Shown piece after piece: positions 37,191 through 45,803 of a DNA stretch of 64,000 bases. The notes under the pieces are model-generated. The model saw nothing but the letters and a program-made list of their open reading frames with translations, made no database searches and was not told where the DNA came from. The translations under genes were made by a program, and so were the position numbers. Position 1 is the stretch's first letter; the number at the start of each line of letters is the position of its first letter. The DNA is from Streptomyces sp. NBC_01571 (GTDB lineage: Bacteria; Actinomycetota; Actinomycetes; Streptomycetales; Streptomycetaceae): the NCBI RefSeq assembly GCF_026339875.1, contig NZ_JAPEPZ010000004.1, forward strand, positions 1 to 64,000, in the 5' to 3' direction.

Positions 37191-38498
37191 GTGGAAGAGA
37201 CGCCCCGTCACCCGCTGGCTGTCGCACGGATGGCCCGCGGCCTGACACAGGATGCGCTCGCGGCGAAAGCCGGGGCCGGGCGGCGGGGGCTGCGCTCGGG
37301 CACCGACCGGGCACGGCTGCGCAAGTGGGAACGGGGCGTGGAACACAGCGAGGAGGCGCAGCTCTACATCGCCGAGGCGCTCGACCTGCCAGCGAGAACC
37401 GTCCGCAGCGACGACTGGCCCGGCTGGATCCCGCAAACTATGACCGGTGTGGTTCCGCTGGGCCCCTTCAGCTTCAGCTCCGTACCCGCTCTGAGAGAGG
37501 CTCTAAGAACAGCCATGGAACGCCGCACCTTCCTGACGATCTCTGGCAGCGCGCTGACCGTACTGGCCGCGCAGTGGGCCGACAGCGACGCCAGCCCCCT
37601 CACCCGCGCCCGCGACGGCAAACTCATCGGCGACGAGTTCGTCGCCCTCCTGGAAGACACCTCCCGGCATCTCGCCGCTCTGCCCACCGAGCAGCGCCAG
37701 CACACCGCTGCACTGCTGGACGCGCACCTGTCCACGGTGACCGATCTCCTCGAACACTGCCGCTACACGCCCGCCGTCGGCCTGCGCCTGCACACCCTGG
37801 CCGCATCCCTTGCCCAGACCGTCGCATGGCACCGCTTCGACTTGGGCCACCACATCACGGCCAGGCAGTACTGGGTCGCCGGCCTGCACAGCGCCCACGC
37901 CGCCGCAGACCACGACATGGGCGCCGGCGTCCTGGGCGACCTCGCCTACCAGGCAGCCTGGCGCGACGACCACGCCACCGCGGCCGCCATCCTCACCCGC
38001 GCCTTGACCCGCGCCCGGCACCCGGCCGCCCGTTCCCTGCTGCAGCTGCGCCTTGCCCGCACCCTCGCCGCGCAGGGCGAACAACGCCCCGCCCTGCGGG
38101 CCATCGCAGCCGCCGAGCACCACCTCAGTGACGCCCGGACCCAGCGGCCCGCCTGGTGCGCGTGGATGTCGGACGCCGACCTCGCCGTGGACACCGGGCA
38201 GGCCCTCCTCGACCTCGGCGACACCACACGTGCCCACCAGCTCATCACCGAAGGCGAACGCCTCCTGCCCGCCGCCCGCGACAAAACCCGCGGCGTGTTC
38301 CTTGCCTACCGCGCCTCCAGTTACCTCACCGCCAAGCAACCCGCGGCCGCCGCGGCCGCCGCGGCCGAATCACTTCTCCTGGCACAACGCATCGGCGCAC
38401 CCCGGTGCGTGACCCTCGTCCACGACCTGCTCCCCCGCTTTCAGCCCTACCGACAGGAACAGGGTGTGCCGGAGCTCCTGGAGCTCGCCGCCGCTTAG
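37191..38498 (+). CDS. XRE-type regulator with TPR-like C-terminus
   Basis: A 435-residue protein. Residues about 7-65 form a helix-turn-helix (VARMARGLTQDALAAKAGAG, LRKWERGVEHSEEAQLY). Residues about 115-430 are repeated helical pairs rich in Ala (DHDMGAGVLGDLAYQAAWRD, RALTRARHPAARSLLQLRLA), a TPR-like ligand- or peptide-sensing region. An Ala tract occurs near residue 385. Such regulators are common in Streptomyces beside small membrane or accessory genes, and the following 38541 gene fits this. The GTG at 37191 has only weak upstream purines. Target unknown. Confidence 0.75.
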   Translation: MEETPRHPLAVARMARGLTQDALAAKAGAGRRGLRSGTDRARLRKWERGVEHSEEAQLYIAEALDLPARTVRSDDWPGWIPQTMTGVVPLGPFSFSSVPALREALRTAMERRTFLTISGSALTVLAAQWADSDASPLTRARDGKLIGDEFVALLEDTSRHLAALPTEQRQHTAALLDAHLSTVTDLLEHCRYTPAVGLRLHTLAASLAQTVAWHRFDLGHHITARQYWVAGLHSAHAAADHDMGAGVLGDLAYQAAWRDDHATAAAILTRALTRARHPAARSLLQLRLARTLAAQGEQRPALRAIAAAEHHLSDARTQRPAWCAWMSDADLAVDTGQALLDLGDTTRAHQLITEGERLLPAARDKTRGVFLAYRASSYLTAKQPAAAAAAAAESLLLAQRIGAPRCVTLVHDLLPRFQPYRQEQGVPELLELAAA

Positions 38499-38540
38499 CA
38501 GGCCGCGAAGCCTCGCGCCGCAGCGTTCACCGGAAGAAAG

Positions 38541-38996
38541 ATGGGCGTGGCCGACAAAGCCGACATACTGTTGCAATTCTGGCTGGAACAGCGCAACCAG
38601 GCGCGTCAGGCAGAGGCGCAGCAAGCACCCATGACCAACATCATCCTGCTCGTGGTTGCTGCAACCCTCGGCTTCGCGGCGACCCGCGGCCTTGACCAAC
38701 GCTCGACTCTGTTGGTCTCCCTGCCCATGGTCGGTATGGGGATTTTCGGGGCCGTAATTAGTACGAAGAACTACGAGCGATACGCGCTGCACATCACCTA
38801 CGCGCAGCGTCTTCGGGTCCAGCTGGATCAGCTGGAGCCGACAGTTCGGATCATGGACGAGTGGACCGCCGCCCGCATCGAGCACCATGCCCGCTATCCC
38901 CGGCTGCACAAAATTCGGCTGCATAACCTGTGGGTCTGCTTCCATGCCGGGATCGCGGCCAGCGGGGTGGCGCTCACCATCCTCATTCTCCTGTGA
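38541..38996 (+). CDS. Small membrane protein
   Basis: A 151-residue protein: an N-terminal amphipathic helix (ILLQFWLEQRNQARQAEAQQ), two adjacent membrane segments (NIILLVVAATLGFAA and LLVSLPMVGMGIFGAVIS, residues about 32-74), a long charged loop (YAQRLRVQLDQLEPTVRIMD), and a C-terminal membrane helix (IAASGVALTILILL). GGAAGAAAG precedes ATG 38541. It lies 42 bp after the XRE/TPR regulator and is probably its operon partner. The helix-loop-membrane layout resembles small bacterial effectors of SLATT type only in outline; no family assigned. Confidence 0.6.
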   Translation: MGVADKADILLQFWLEQRNQARQAEAQQAPMTNIILLVVAATLGFAATRGLDQRSTLLVSLPMVGMGIFGAVISTKNYERYALHITYAQRLRVQLDQLEPTVRIMDEWTAARIEHHARYPRLHKIRLHNLWVCFHAGIAASGVALTILILL

Positions 38997-39032
38997 GCTC
39001 CTTCGGGACGACCTGCTCTGCCTGGGATCCCT

Positions 39033-39071
39033 CAGTACCTGCAGGTCGGCTCGCGCGACCTGCAGGTACTG
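39033..39071. terminator. Strong bidirectional hairpin terminator
   Basis: CAGTACCTGCAGGTCG (39033-39048) and its exact complement at 39056-39071 make a 16-bp perfect stem with a seven-base loop, between the convergent ends of the 38541 and 39252 genes. There is no long T-tract, as is common in Streptomyces. Confidence 0.75.
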
Positions 39072-39251
39072 GGCACCGTGTACCCGACCAGGGCCCATGG
39101 CTACCTTCGCGGTCTCGCCACCAAACTGGAGCCGTGGAAGAAGGACGGCACCGCCGTGGCCGAGTCGGCAGGATCCGCAGCAAGCTGGCCGCAGCTTGAC
39201 CAGGACTCGCCAACGCGTGCAACGAGGACCTCGAGTGACACGCGGGCCCGT

Positions 39252-40751
39252 CTATTCGCGCGCATCTCGCCAGCCGGGGTCGTCCGGTCCACCGTCCACG
39301 GCGCCGTTGGGCACGTCGAAGGCTTCGCTCGCCCACTGGGCGCGCAGGATTTCACATGCCTGCGCGGCTGCCGCGTGATCGCGGAGATGCTCCTGCCACG
39401 CATCGTCGGTGGCCGGCAGCACCCGCCCCCGGTCGGCGGTGCGTCGGTGAGCTCGGGCTGCATAGATCTCCCGAGGTGTCGGCGCGTCGACCCACGAGTC
39501 AGACGGGAGTGATGCGAGGAAGGCCTCCTCAGGTTCCCGCAGAACGGGCCGATAGACCAGTGCGGCAGCTGCAGCCAGCGCGCGTCGCCGCTGGCGCTGT
39601 TCAGCCAGATCGGCACGGAGCTGAGGGCGCGCCTGCTCGACGTAACGCTCCCACGCGGGGGTACGGCGGGCGCGATCGTGGAGCATCGCATCGTAGCGGG
39701 CACCGTCATCCGCTCGGGGCGCGTTGGCGAATGCTGCCAGGGTGGGCGGGAGCTCTCCGAGACGCTGGCGTCGACGGACCTCGTGATGGATGTAGGCGGC
39801 GGCGTCTTGCAGACGGACGGGGACGCCCCAGGTGGCTAGTTCGCCCGCGAGCTGCGCCGAAATCCATCCGGCCTGGATAAGAGGGCGAAGGGCGTAGGCG
39901 AGGCGGCGGGAACACGCATCGAACAGCCACCACACCTCGCGCTGCACTCGCTCGGCGAGCAGGATCGCCGCCCGGCACTCTGCCGGTGTGAGCGCCCCGT
40001 GCGCTGGAACGAGCGTGTTCGGCAAGCGTACTCGCGCGGTGTTCTTCTTAACGCTCGCTACTACCTGCTGACGAGATGGGGCGGAGGTACCCACAAGAGA
40101 AGGGGTGCACCGGCGGTCCTTCCGCTTCGCCCGGACGCTGCGCCGTACAGCCGCGATGGCACGCTCGCGTCCCACCGCGGTGAAGCCGATCAGCCGGGCC
40201 CGGTAGCCACGGCCGCGTATGCGGTGCCCCTGCTGGCGGTCCCAGGCCGGAGGGGCGACAGGCGCGTACAAGGTGGCGGTGCCGCAGTAGCCGTCGCCCT
40301 GGTGCCAGCCGGAGCTGCGTCGGGTGCGTAGGACGTTGCGTTTCGAGCCGTGCTCGACCCAGACGATGAGGCCGAGTTCACGCAGGTAACGGGTGTGGTT
40401 GAGGATCGTTCGGCGGCTGAGGCCGAGCTCGCGGACCGTCGCGGCGATGTTGAAGGGGACGTGGCCGTGCTGGCTACGGTGCATGCGCGAGGCGAAGACG
40501 GTGGCCAGGCGGATCGTCGTGGGGCCGGCTTTGGGGTGGTGGCGCACCATGTAGCGAGTCGCTGCGAGGAAGTCGCTCGAGCGCCGCAGTTGCCGTGACG
40601 TGGTGGTCCGCAACTCCTGGGCTTCCCGCTTCGTGATCAGCTCGAAGCGCCACGCGGCGATGCGACGCGGCGAAGTCTCCTTGGTTGTCTGGGAGTTCCT
40701 GCTGCGGTCTTGTTTCCGGGAGGCGTGGCGGCTGGGGGTGTGGTCGGGCAT
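39252..40751 (-). CDS. Winged-HTH protein of plasmid/integrative-element type
   Basis: A 499-residue protein. Residues about 70-145 contain a winged helix-turn-helix (IAATVRELGLSRRTILNHTR, then YLRELGLIVWVEHGSKRN). The C-terminal half is Arg/Ala-rich and helical (WWLFDACSRRLAYALRPLIQ). Similar proteins in actinomycete plasmids and integrative elements are annotated as replication- or regulation-associated. ATG 40751 is chosen because coding character begins there; the open frame extends to 41267 through a low-complexity region. The upstream site is weak. No nickase or Rep-family catalytic motif is visible, so a DNA-binding regulatory role is as likely as replication. Confidence 0.6.
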   Translation of the reverse strand: MPDHTPSRHASRKQDRSRNSQTTKETSPRRIAAWRFELITKREAQELRTTTSRQLRRSSDFLAATRYMVRHHPKAGPTTIRLATVFASRMHRSQHGHVPFNIAATVRELGLSRRTILNHTRYLRELGLIVWVEHGSKRNVLRTRRSSGWHQGDGYCGTATLYAPVAPPAWDRQQGHRIRGRGYRARLIGFTAVGRERAIAAVRRSVRAKRKDRRCTPSLVGTSAPSRQQVVASVKKNTARVRLPNTLVPAHGALTPAECRAAILLAERVQREVWWLFDACSRRLAYALRPLIQAGWISAQLAGELATWGVPVRLQDAAAYIHHEVRRRQRLGELPPTLAAFANAPRADDGARYDAMLHDRARRTPAWERYVEQARPQLRADLAEQRQRRRALAAAAALVYRPVLREPEEAFLASLPSDSWVDAPTPREIYAARAHRRTADRGRVLPATDDAWQEHLRDHAAAAQACEILRAQWASEAFDVPNGAVDGGPDDPGWRDARE

Positions 40752-40954
40752 GATGGTGTCCGTCTCGGGGTTCGCCTCGTGGCAGTACGAGGCTGGAAGG
40801 TCAGGTCCGGAAGGTCTTGTGGTTGTTGCTGGTGGAGGGGTGCGACCCTCGCGCTGGCGTTTGGGCGGCAGTCGGTCTGGTGGCGACCAGGCCGTGCGGC
40901 TGTGGGGCGGCTCGGCCTTGATGGCCGTGGACCGCCCCTTTTCCGTTGCCGGGG

Positions 40955-41488
40955 CTATCCCGTGATGAGGTGGATGATGAGCGCCGTGGCCCAGGCGGCG
41001 GGGATGAGCGCCACATACGCCTGCGGCTGGCGCAGCACGGGCTTTCCCGGTGTGAGGGATGCCTTTCCGAGTGGCGGTGCCGAGGCGGGCAGGGCCTTGA
41101 ACTTCCGGTAGGCGGAGGCGTTCTGCGCCAGGGCCACGGGGGTGTGGAAGAGGAGGCTTGCCAGTCCCCACCAGCCTTGCCACAGCGTCCTGGTTGTCAT
41201 GGTGCGGACCAGGGCGATGCCGCACTGCCGGCACAGGGGCTCGGCGACGGTGCGGGTCCGGCCCCACAGGACCAGCCCGGTGTGGGATCTGATCTCCGTG
41301 TGCGCGACCGGGTGCGCCTGGCAGATGTGACAGCCGGGCTCCGGGGCTGGATCGGTGTTCAGGGCGTGCCAGGGGATCGGCGTGTCCGTTTCGGCGATGC
41401 CGTTCCAGGGTTCGGTGGTGTACCAGGCCGGTGCCGTGTACTGCGGCACGAATTCGCCGTCGTCGCTGCCGGGGTTCGGGGCGTTCAT
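40955..41488 (-). CDS. Zinc-ribbon-like membrane protein
   Basis: A 177-residue protein with cysteine pairs CHIC (residues about 53-56) and CRQC (about 87-90) suggesting a zinc-binding knuckle. A membrane-proximal hydrophobic part (TLWQGWWGLASLLFHTPVAL) and a C-terminal helix (YVALIPAAWATALIIHLI) follow. ATG 41488 starts 43 bp after the end of the acyltransferase gene, so it may be the last gene of the biosynthetic operon or the first of a plasmid-type pair with 39252. Function unknown. Confidence 0.6.
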   Translation of the reverse strand: MNAPNPGSDDGEFVPQYTAPAWYTTEPWNGIAETDTPIPWHALNTDPAPEPGCHICQAHPVAHTEIRSHTGLVLWGRTRTVAEPLCRQCGIALVRTMTTRTLWQGWWGLASLLFHTPVALAQNASAYRKFKALPASAPPLGKASLTPGKPVLRQPQAYVALIPAAWATALIIHLITG

Positions 41489-41531
41489 GCGGGTGTTCCT
41501 CCTCCTGGAACAGGTCCTGCTGGCGGGTGCT

Positions 41532-42542
41532 TCAGGCGGCTGCGGAGCGGGCCGGGGTCAGCGCGGCCCGCGCGTCCGGGCGTACCGCTCCGTACTGGCC
41601 TCTGCTCGCGTGGTGCCGGCTGGTGGTGGGGTCGAGGTGCAGGGTGTGGATTCCGTCTGCGGCCAGGTCGTCGACGAGGTGGCGCAGCAGGGCGTGGCCT
41701 GGTGCCAGATGCCGGTGGGCGGGGTCGGCGACGAGGGGAAGGGTGTAGCAGTGGGGGCCGCGGGTCAGACACAGCTGCGCAGCGATCGCGTGGTCATCGA
41801 CTCTGAGTACGGCGATGCGGGCCGTGGCCGCGCCGGTCTTCTCCAGGACGCTCTGCCAGTCCCCCGCGCCGGCGTTGTGCTGCAGCGGGCCGTGACGGCG
41901 CTGCAGGTCTGCCCAGACTGTGGCCGCTGTCGCGAGGGCTTGAAGGTGCCGGGTGCTGGTGTAGGTGATCGTGTGGTTGGTGGCGAGGCGTGTCCAGGTC
42001 CGTCGGCGGCGAGCGTGCTCGCGCTGCACGGAGGGCGACAAGGTGTCGTAGCGGACCGGCAACAGGATGGTGGTGCGCGCCGATCTGGTGGGGGTCCAGG
42101 GGATGTCTGCGCCGACGAGGTGCAACGCGTGGCCGAGCGGGCTGTCCGCGTCGACCGCTTCCAGGGCGACCTCGGCGCTCTCTTGTTCAGCGGCCAGCAG
42201 CAGGTGGAAGGCGAAGGCGCGAGCGACAGCCGGATCGTTGGCGTGCGGGCCGATGGGACGTAGGCACGGTGCGTGCGGCGCAGACAGCGGTGAGATCCGC
42301 GGACGCGTCCGGTCCTCGTGTCGGGTCAGGGGCAGGGCAGCGACGATCCGTCCGGTCGGGCTTACAGCGGTGAGGACCAGCGGTGTTGCCGTGTACGGCA
42401 GTCGCTGGGCCCATGCTGTGAGCCAGTGCAAGGACTGGAAGGGCGTAGCCGAGTGGTCTTCGGCGTAGAGCTCCCGCCACTTCCCTGTGAGGAGGTCCGT
42501 GGCCTCCGGTCCCCGGAGCTCGCGTACGGACAGGGTCGTCAT
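41532..42542 (-). CDS. GNAT/FemX-like acyltransferase
   Basis: A 336-residue protein with the two-lobed layout of CelD/BcsL or FemX-type acyltransferases: LTGKWRELYAEDHSATPFQS near the start, then RTWTRLATNHTITYT, ARIAVLRVDDHAIAAQLCL and LAPGHALLRHLVDDLAADGI with HLDPTTSRHHASRGQYGAV at the end. Such enzymes move an acyl or aminoacyl group to an amine. ATG 42542 overlaps the trpA stop (ATGA), so translation is coupled. In this operon a peptide-bond or N-acyl-forming step is plausible. Acyl donor cannot be inferred. Confidence 0.75.
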   Translation of the reverse strand: MTTLSVRELRGPEATDLLTGKWRELYAEDHSATPFQSLHWLTAWAQRLPYTATPLVLTAVSPTGRIVAALPLTRHEDRTRPRISPLSAPHAPCLRPIGPHANDPAVARAFAFHLLLAAEQESAEVALEAVDADSPLGHALHLVGADIPWTPTRSARTTILLPVRYDTLSPSVQREHARRRRTWTRLATNHTITYTSTRHLQALATAATVWADLQRRHGPLQHNAGAGDWQSVLEKTGAATARIAVLRVDDHAIAAQLCLTRGPHCYTLPLVADPAHRHLAPGHALLRHLVDDLAADGIHTLHLDPTTSRHHASRGQYGAVRPDARAALTPARSAAA

Positions 42543-43435
42543 CGGGTGGCCTCGCGGGTGGTGTGGTGGGTGCGGGGGTGGAGGGCGGCGGCGAAGTCTC
42601 GTCCGGCGGCGGCCGCGGCAGCGGTCTGCGCGCGCGGGCTTGCTTGCATGCGGCGGATGACGGCGGAGCCGACGACCACGACGTCGGCCCAGGCGGCCGC
42701 TGTGCGGGCCTGAGCAGGTGTGGAGATCCCGATCCCTGCGGCGATCGGCAGACTGGTGAGGCTGCGCAGCTGGGTGATCAGGCCGGGCAACCGGGGGCTG
42801 ACGGGTTGAGGGTTTCCGGTGACTCCGTCGGTAGCGGCCGCATAGAGCATGCCGGTGGCTGCGGCGACGGTGCGGGCCAGGCGGTCCGGCTGGGTGCGGT
42901 GTGAGACGAGCGGGATAGTTCCGAGGCCGGCGGCCCGGGCGGCGGCCGTCCACGGTGCCGCCTCCTCGATGGGCAGGTCGGGGATGAGGACGGCGTCGAT
43001 GCCTGCTGCGGCCGCGGCCGTCGCGAAACGCAGCGGCCCATAGGCGTGCAGGGGCTGCCAGTACGACATCGTCACCAGCGCGGCCGGCGAGCTCGACGAC
43101 AGTTCGCGGGCCGCGGCGAAGAGGTCCTCGATACGGAAGCCTGCGTCGAGTGCGGTCTGGGATGCCTGCTGGATGACCGGGCCGTCCAGCACACCGTCGG
43201 CGTATGGGATGCCCAGCTCGATCACGTCCGCGGACTGTGCCAGCAGGTGCAGCGCATCCATGCCGGCGACTCGGTTCGGGTAGCCGACCGGCAGATACAT
43301 GCCGAGCGCGCACCGGTCCTGGGCCTGGGCCGCGGTGATGACCTGATGCAGACGGGATTGCGGGCCGGATGCTTCGTGGAGCTTCCACGGCAGGTGCGCG
43401 GGTGTGTCTTGCGCGGTGACAGTGTGGGGGGTCAT
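42539..43435 (-). CDS. trpA: Tryptophan synthase alpha chain homologue
   Basis: A 298-residue TIM-barrel protein homologous to TrpA, which cleaves indole-3-glycerol phosphate to indole and glyceraldehyde 3-phosphate. The catalytic acids are conserved: Glu73 in VIELGIPYAD and Asp84 in LDGPVIQ. The phosphate-binding GIGISTPAQA and VVVGSAVI are also present. Length is slightly above the usual 265 because of an N-terminal extension (about 40 residues). No trpB or other trp genes adjoin, so it probably serves specialised metabolism as an indole-forming lyase rather than primary synthesis. It overlaps the genes on both sides by four bases (ATGA). Confidence 0.85.
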   Translation of the reverse strand: MTPHTVTAQDTPAHLPWKLHEASGPQSRLHQVITAAQAQDRCALGMYLPVGYPNRVAGMDALHLLAQSADVIELGIPYADGVLDGPVIQQASQTALDAGFRIEDLFAAARELSSSSPAALVTMSYWQPLHAYGPLRFATAAAAAGIDAVLIPDLPIEEAAPWTAAARAAGLGTIPLVSHRTQPDRLARTVAAATGMLYAAATDGVTGNPQPVSPRLPGLITQLRSLTSLPIAAGIGISTPAQARTAAAWADVVVVGSAVIRRMQASPRAQTAAAAAAGRDFAAALHPRTHHTTREATR

Positions 43436-44739
43436 CGCGGGCCGCTCCGGTAGAGGCCGGAGGTCTCCATGGTGCGGATGACGGCGTGGTCGTGGTCGAT
43501 CTCGCGGGGGTCTTCCGCGGCGAGTGTCAGCCGGCCGGGGGAGGTCAGCAGGTCGACGGTGCGTTGGATGCGGACGCCGGGCTCGAGTGCGCCGACGTGT
43601 CCGCGGATCGTCGGCATGTTCAGCAGCCGGTCGACGAAGAGCGGGTCGAGGACGCCGTCGTACGGGGCGATCAGGGAGATCTTCGAGACGGTGGCTCGGG
43701 GTCGGTCGGCGGCCAGCCGGCGGGGCTTGCCGGTGACGACGGCGTGCACGGCGTCGCGGATGTGGTCGCTGCCGGTTACCTCGCGCATGGAGTGCGGGTC
43801 GTAGAACCCTTCGGGCCGGGCACCGGTCTCGATCAGGACCGGGCCCCGGCCGGGGACGTACATCACCTCGGTGTGGGCGGGGCCGTTGGTGACGCCGAGG
43901 GCGTCGAGGGCGCGCACGGTGTAGTCCGTCAGAACGCGGGGGACCAGGCGGTTGCGGTTCAGCAGGTCGAGGCGGTCGTACAGGTGGGTGCCGGGGGTGC
44001 GGCGGTCGGCCCAGCACTCGGTGATGGTGTGCCGGGCAGCGCCCCGTAGATCCGTGACGGAGACGCTGTTGACGACGTACTGGGAACCGCGGAGCCGCTC
44101 CTGCAGGACCAGGTGGTCGTTCCCGCCGCCCATCGCATTGGGAACCTGGTGCAGCCTCATCCACGCGGCGCTGATCTCCTCGGGACCGGAGCAGAAGATC
44201 ACGCCATCCGAGCCCGCGCTGTCGGCCGGCTTGAGCACGAAGTCCGTGACGTCCGGGAGTGATTGGGCCCAGGACAGTGCGTCCTGGAGCCGGTCCGTGC
44301 TCAGACTTCGCGGGCCGTCCAGACCCGCCCGCGCGAGCGCGGCCGCCATGGCGCCCTTGTCCCGACGCAGGTGGGAGGTGCGCGGATCGTTGCCCGGCAG
44401 GCCGAGCCGGTGGGCGAGCTGCTCCGTGAGGGCGACGCCGATCTCGGTGCCGGCTACCACTGCGGTGACCTGTAGCGCCCGCAGGGCCTGCGCGGTCATG
44501 TCGAGGCTGCCGTCGTGGGTGACGACCTGCTGGTATTCGGTCGGGGCGGGACTGCCGCGGTAGAGGGGCGGCAGCATGTCCTCGTCGGGGATGACTGCGA
44601 CGCACTTCCACCCCCGGTGGATGATCTCGTCGCGGTAGTGCTTGCCAGAACTGAACGGGGCGACCACGGCGACGACACCGCCGGAAGGAACGGCCGATGC
44701 AGGCGGGGGCGAGGTGACGGTGAGCGACGACGTGTTCAT
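43432..44739 (-). CDS. ATP-grasp carboxylate-amine ligase
   Basis: A 435-residue ATP-grasp protein. The nucleotide loop is FVLKPADSAGSDGVIFC (residues about 165-181) and the metal-binding end is VLIETGARPEGFYDP, where the usual Asn-Arg pattern is altered to TGAR. An N-terminal pre-ATP fold (VVAVVAPFSSGKHYRDEI) is present. Such enzymes join an amino acid carboxylate to an amine, as in bacilysin-type dipeptides. ATG 44739 starts 47 bp after the methyltransferase stop and its stop overlaps trpA. Substrates unknown, but the operon points to an aromatic or betaine amino acid. Confidence 0.8.
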   Translation of the reverse strand: MNTSSLTVTSPPPASAVPSGGVVAVVAPFSSGKHYRDEIIHRGWKCVAVIPDEDMLPPLYRGSPAPTEYQQVVTHDGSLDMTAQALRALQVTAVVAGTEIGVALTEQLAHRLGLPGNDPRTSHLRRDKGAMAAALARAGLDGPRSLSTDRLQDALSWAQSLPDVTDFVLKPADSAGSDGVIFCSGPEEISAAWMRLHQVPNAMGGGNDHLVLQERLRGSQYVVNSVSVTDLRGAARHTITECWADRRTPGTHLYDRLDLLNRNRLVPRVLTDYTVRALDALGVTNGPAHTEVMYVPGRGPVLIETGARPEGFYDPHSMREVTGSDHIRDAVHAVVTGKPRRLAADRPRATVSKISLIAPYDGVLDPLFVDRLLNMPTIRGHVGALEPGVRIQRTVDLLTSPGRLTLAAEDPREIDHDHAVIRTMETSGLYRSGPR

Positions 44740-44786
44740 CTGCGACTCCAGATCGGGGGTGAGGACGGTTGGCTTGCCGGGCTGTG

Positions 44787-45803
44787 TCAGCGCACGCAGG
44801 TTGTGATGCGGTCTTCCGCCGGGAAACGAGCTGTCGGCGGCCGGACGGGGGTAGCGAGGGCGAGTCCGTAGAGCTGGCCCGGCGAGGTGAACCACTGCGT
44901 CAGGTCGAATCCGGCGGCTTCGAGTTCGGCGCGGACGCCCGCTTGACGGAACTTGGCGGAGATCTCGGTGCGCAGGTCTTCGCCGGCGGTGAAGTCGACG
45001 GCGAGGTCGAGGGCGGGGATCTTCACGGTCTGCTCGGTCCGCGAGCGCAGCCGCATCTCGATCCACTCGTGCTCGGCGTCCCAGAGCGCCACGTGCTCGA
45101 AGACGGCAAGGTCGAAGTCGGCGCCGAGCTCACGGTTGACGACCGTCAGCACGTTCTTGTTGAACTCGGCCGTCACTCCGGCCGCGTCGTCGTACGCGGC
45201 GACGAGCACCGACTCGTCCTTGACCAGGTCGATGCCGAGCAGCAGCACGTCGTTTGGTGCCATCAGGACGCGAAGGGAGGCCAGGAACGCGACGCGTTCG
45301 GCGGGCAGCAGATTGCCGATGGTGCCGCCGAGGAACGCCACCAGCCGCGGTCCCGGCGTGCGGGGCAGGAGAAGCGGCGCGGTGAAGTCGGCGACAAGAG
45401 CATGCACGTTCAGGCCCGGGCACTCGGCGATCAGCGCGTGCCCGGCCTGGGCCAGGGCGCTCTCGCTAACGTCGACCGGCACGTACGTGTGCAGGCCCGG
45501 CAGCGCGTCGAGGAGCAGGCGGGTCTTCTCGGATGAGCCCGAGCCGAGTTCAACGAGGGTGCGCGCGCCGCTCGCCGCGGCGATCTCGGTGGCCCGGGCG
45601 GCCAGGATCTCGCGCTCCGCCCGGGTGGGGTAGTACTCGGGCAGTTCGGTGATCTTGTCGAAGAGCTCGCTGCCGTGCGCGTCGTAGAACCATTTGGGCG
45701 GCAGCGTCTTGGGTGAGCAGGTCAGGCCGTGCAGGACGTCGGCACGCAGCGCGGCCGCGGTGGCGTCCTCGGGCAGGGTGCGGGTCAGCCGGAAAGGGCT
45801 CAC
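44787..45803 (-). CDS. egtD: EgtD-like amino acid N-methyltransferase
   Basis: A 338-residue protein with the EgtD architecture: PPKWFYDAHGSELFDKITEL, LVELGSGSSEKTRLLLDAL (SAM-binding GSGSS), VAFLGGTIGNL, GIDLVKDESVLVAAYDD, then WIEMRLRSRT and FTAGEDLRTEISAKFR. EgtD trimethylates the alpha-amine of histidine to hercynine for ergothioneine. The usual egtA, egtB and egtC are not adjacent, and the gene sits between a transporter and an ATP-grasp ligase. Another amino acid such as tryptophan could be the substrate; the related fungal and mycobacterial enzymes show this is possible. GTG 45803 overlaps the preceding stop as GTGA. The symbol reflects the closest family, not proof of substrate. Confidence 0.75.
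   Translation of the reverse strand: MSPFRLTRTLPEDATAAALRADVLHGLTCSPKTLPPKWFYDAHGSELFDKITELPEYYPTRAEREILAARATEIAAASGARTLVELGSGSSEKTRLLLDALPGLHTYVPVDVSESALAQAGHALIAECPGLNVHALVADFTAPLLLPRTPGPRLVAFLGGTIGNLLPAERVAFLASLRVLMAPNDVLLLGIDLVKDESVLVAAYDDAAGVTAEFNKNVLTVVNRELGADFDLAVFEHVALWDAEHEWIEMRLRSRTEQTVKIPALDLAVDFTAGEDLRTEISAKFRQAGVRAELEAAGFDLTQWFTSPGQLYGLALATPVRPPTARFPAEDRITTCVR

Noticed and set aside
39078..39512. A 144-codon frame downstream of the terminator
   Set aside because: It is antisense to the end of the 39252 gene and its first part shows no recognisable features.
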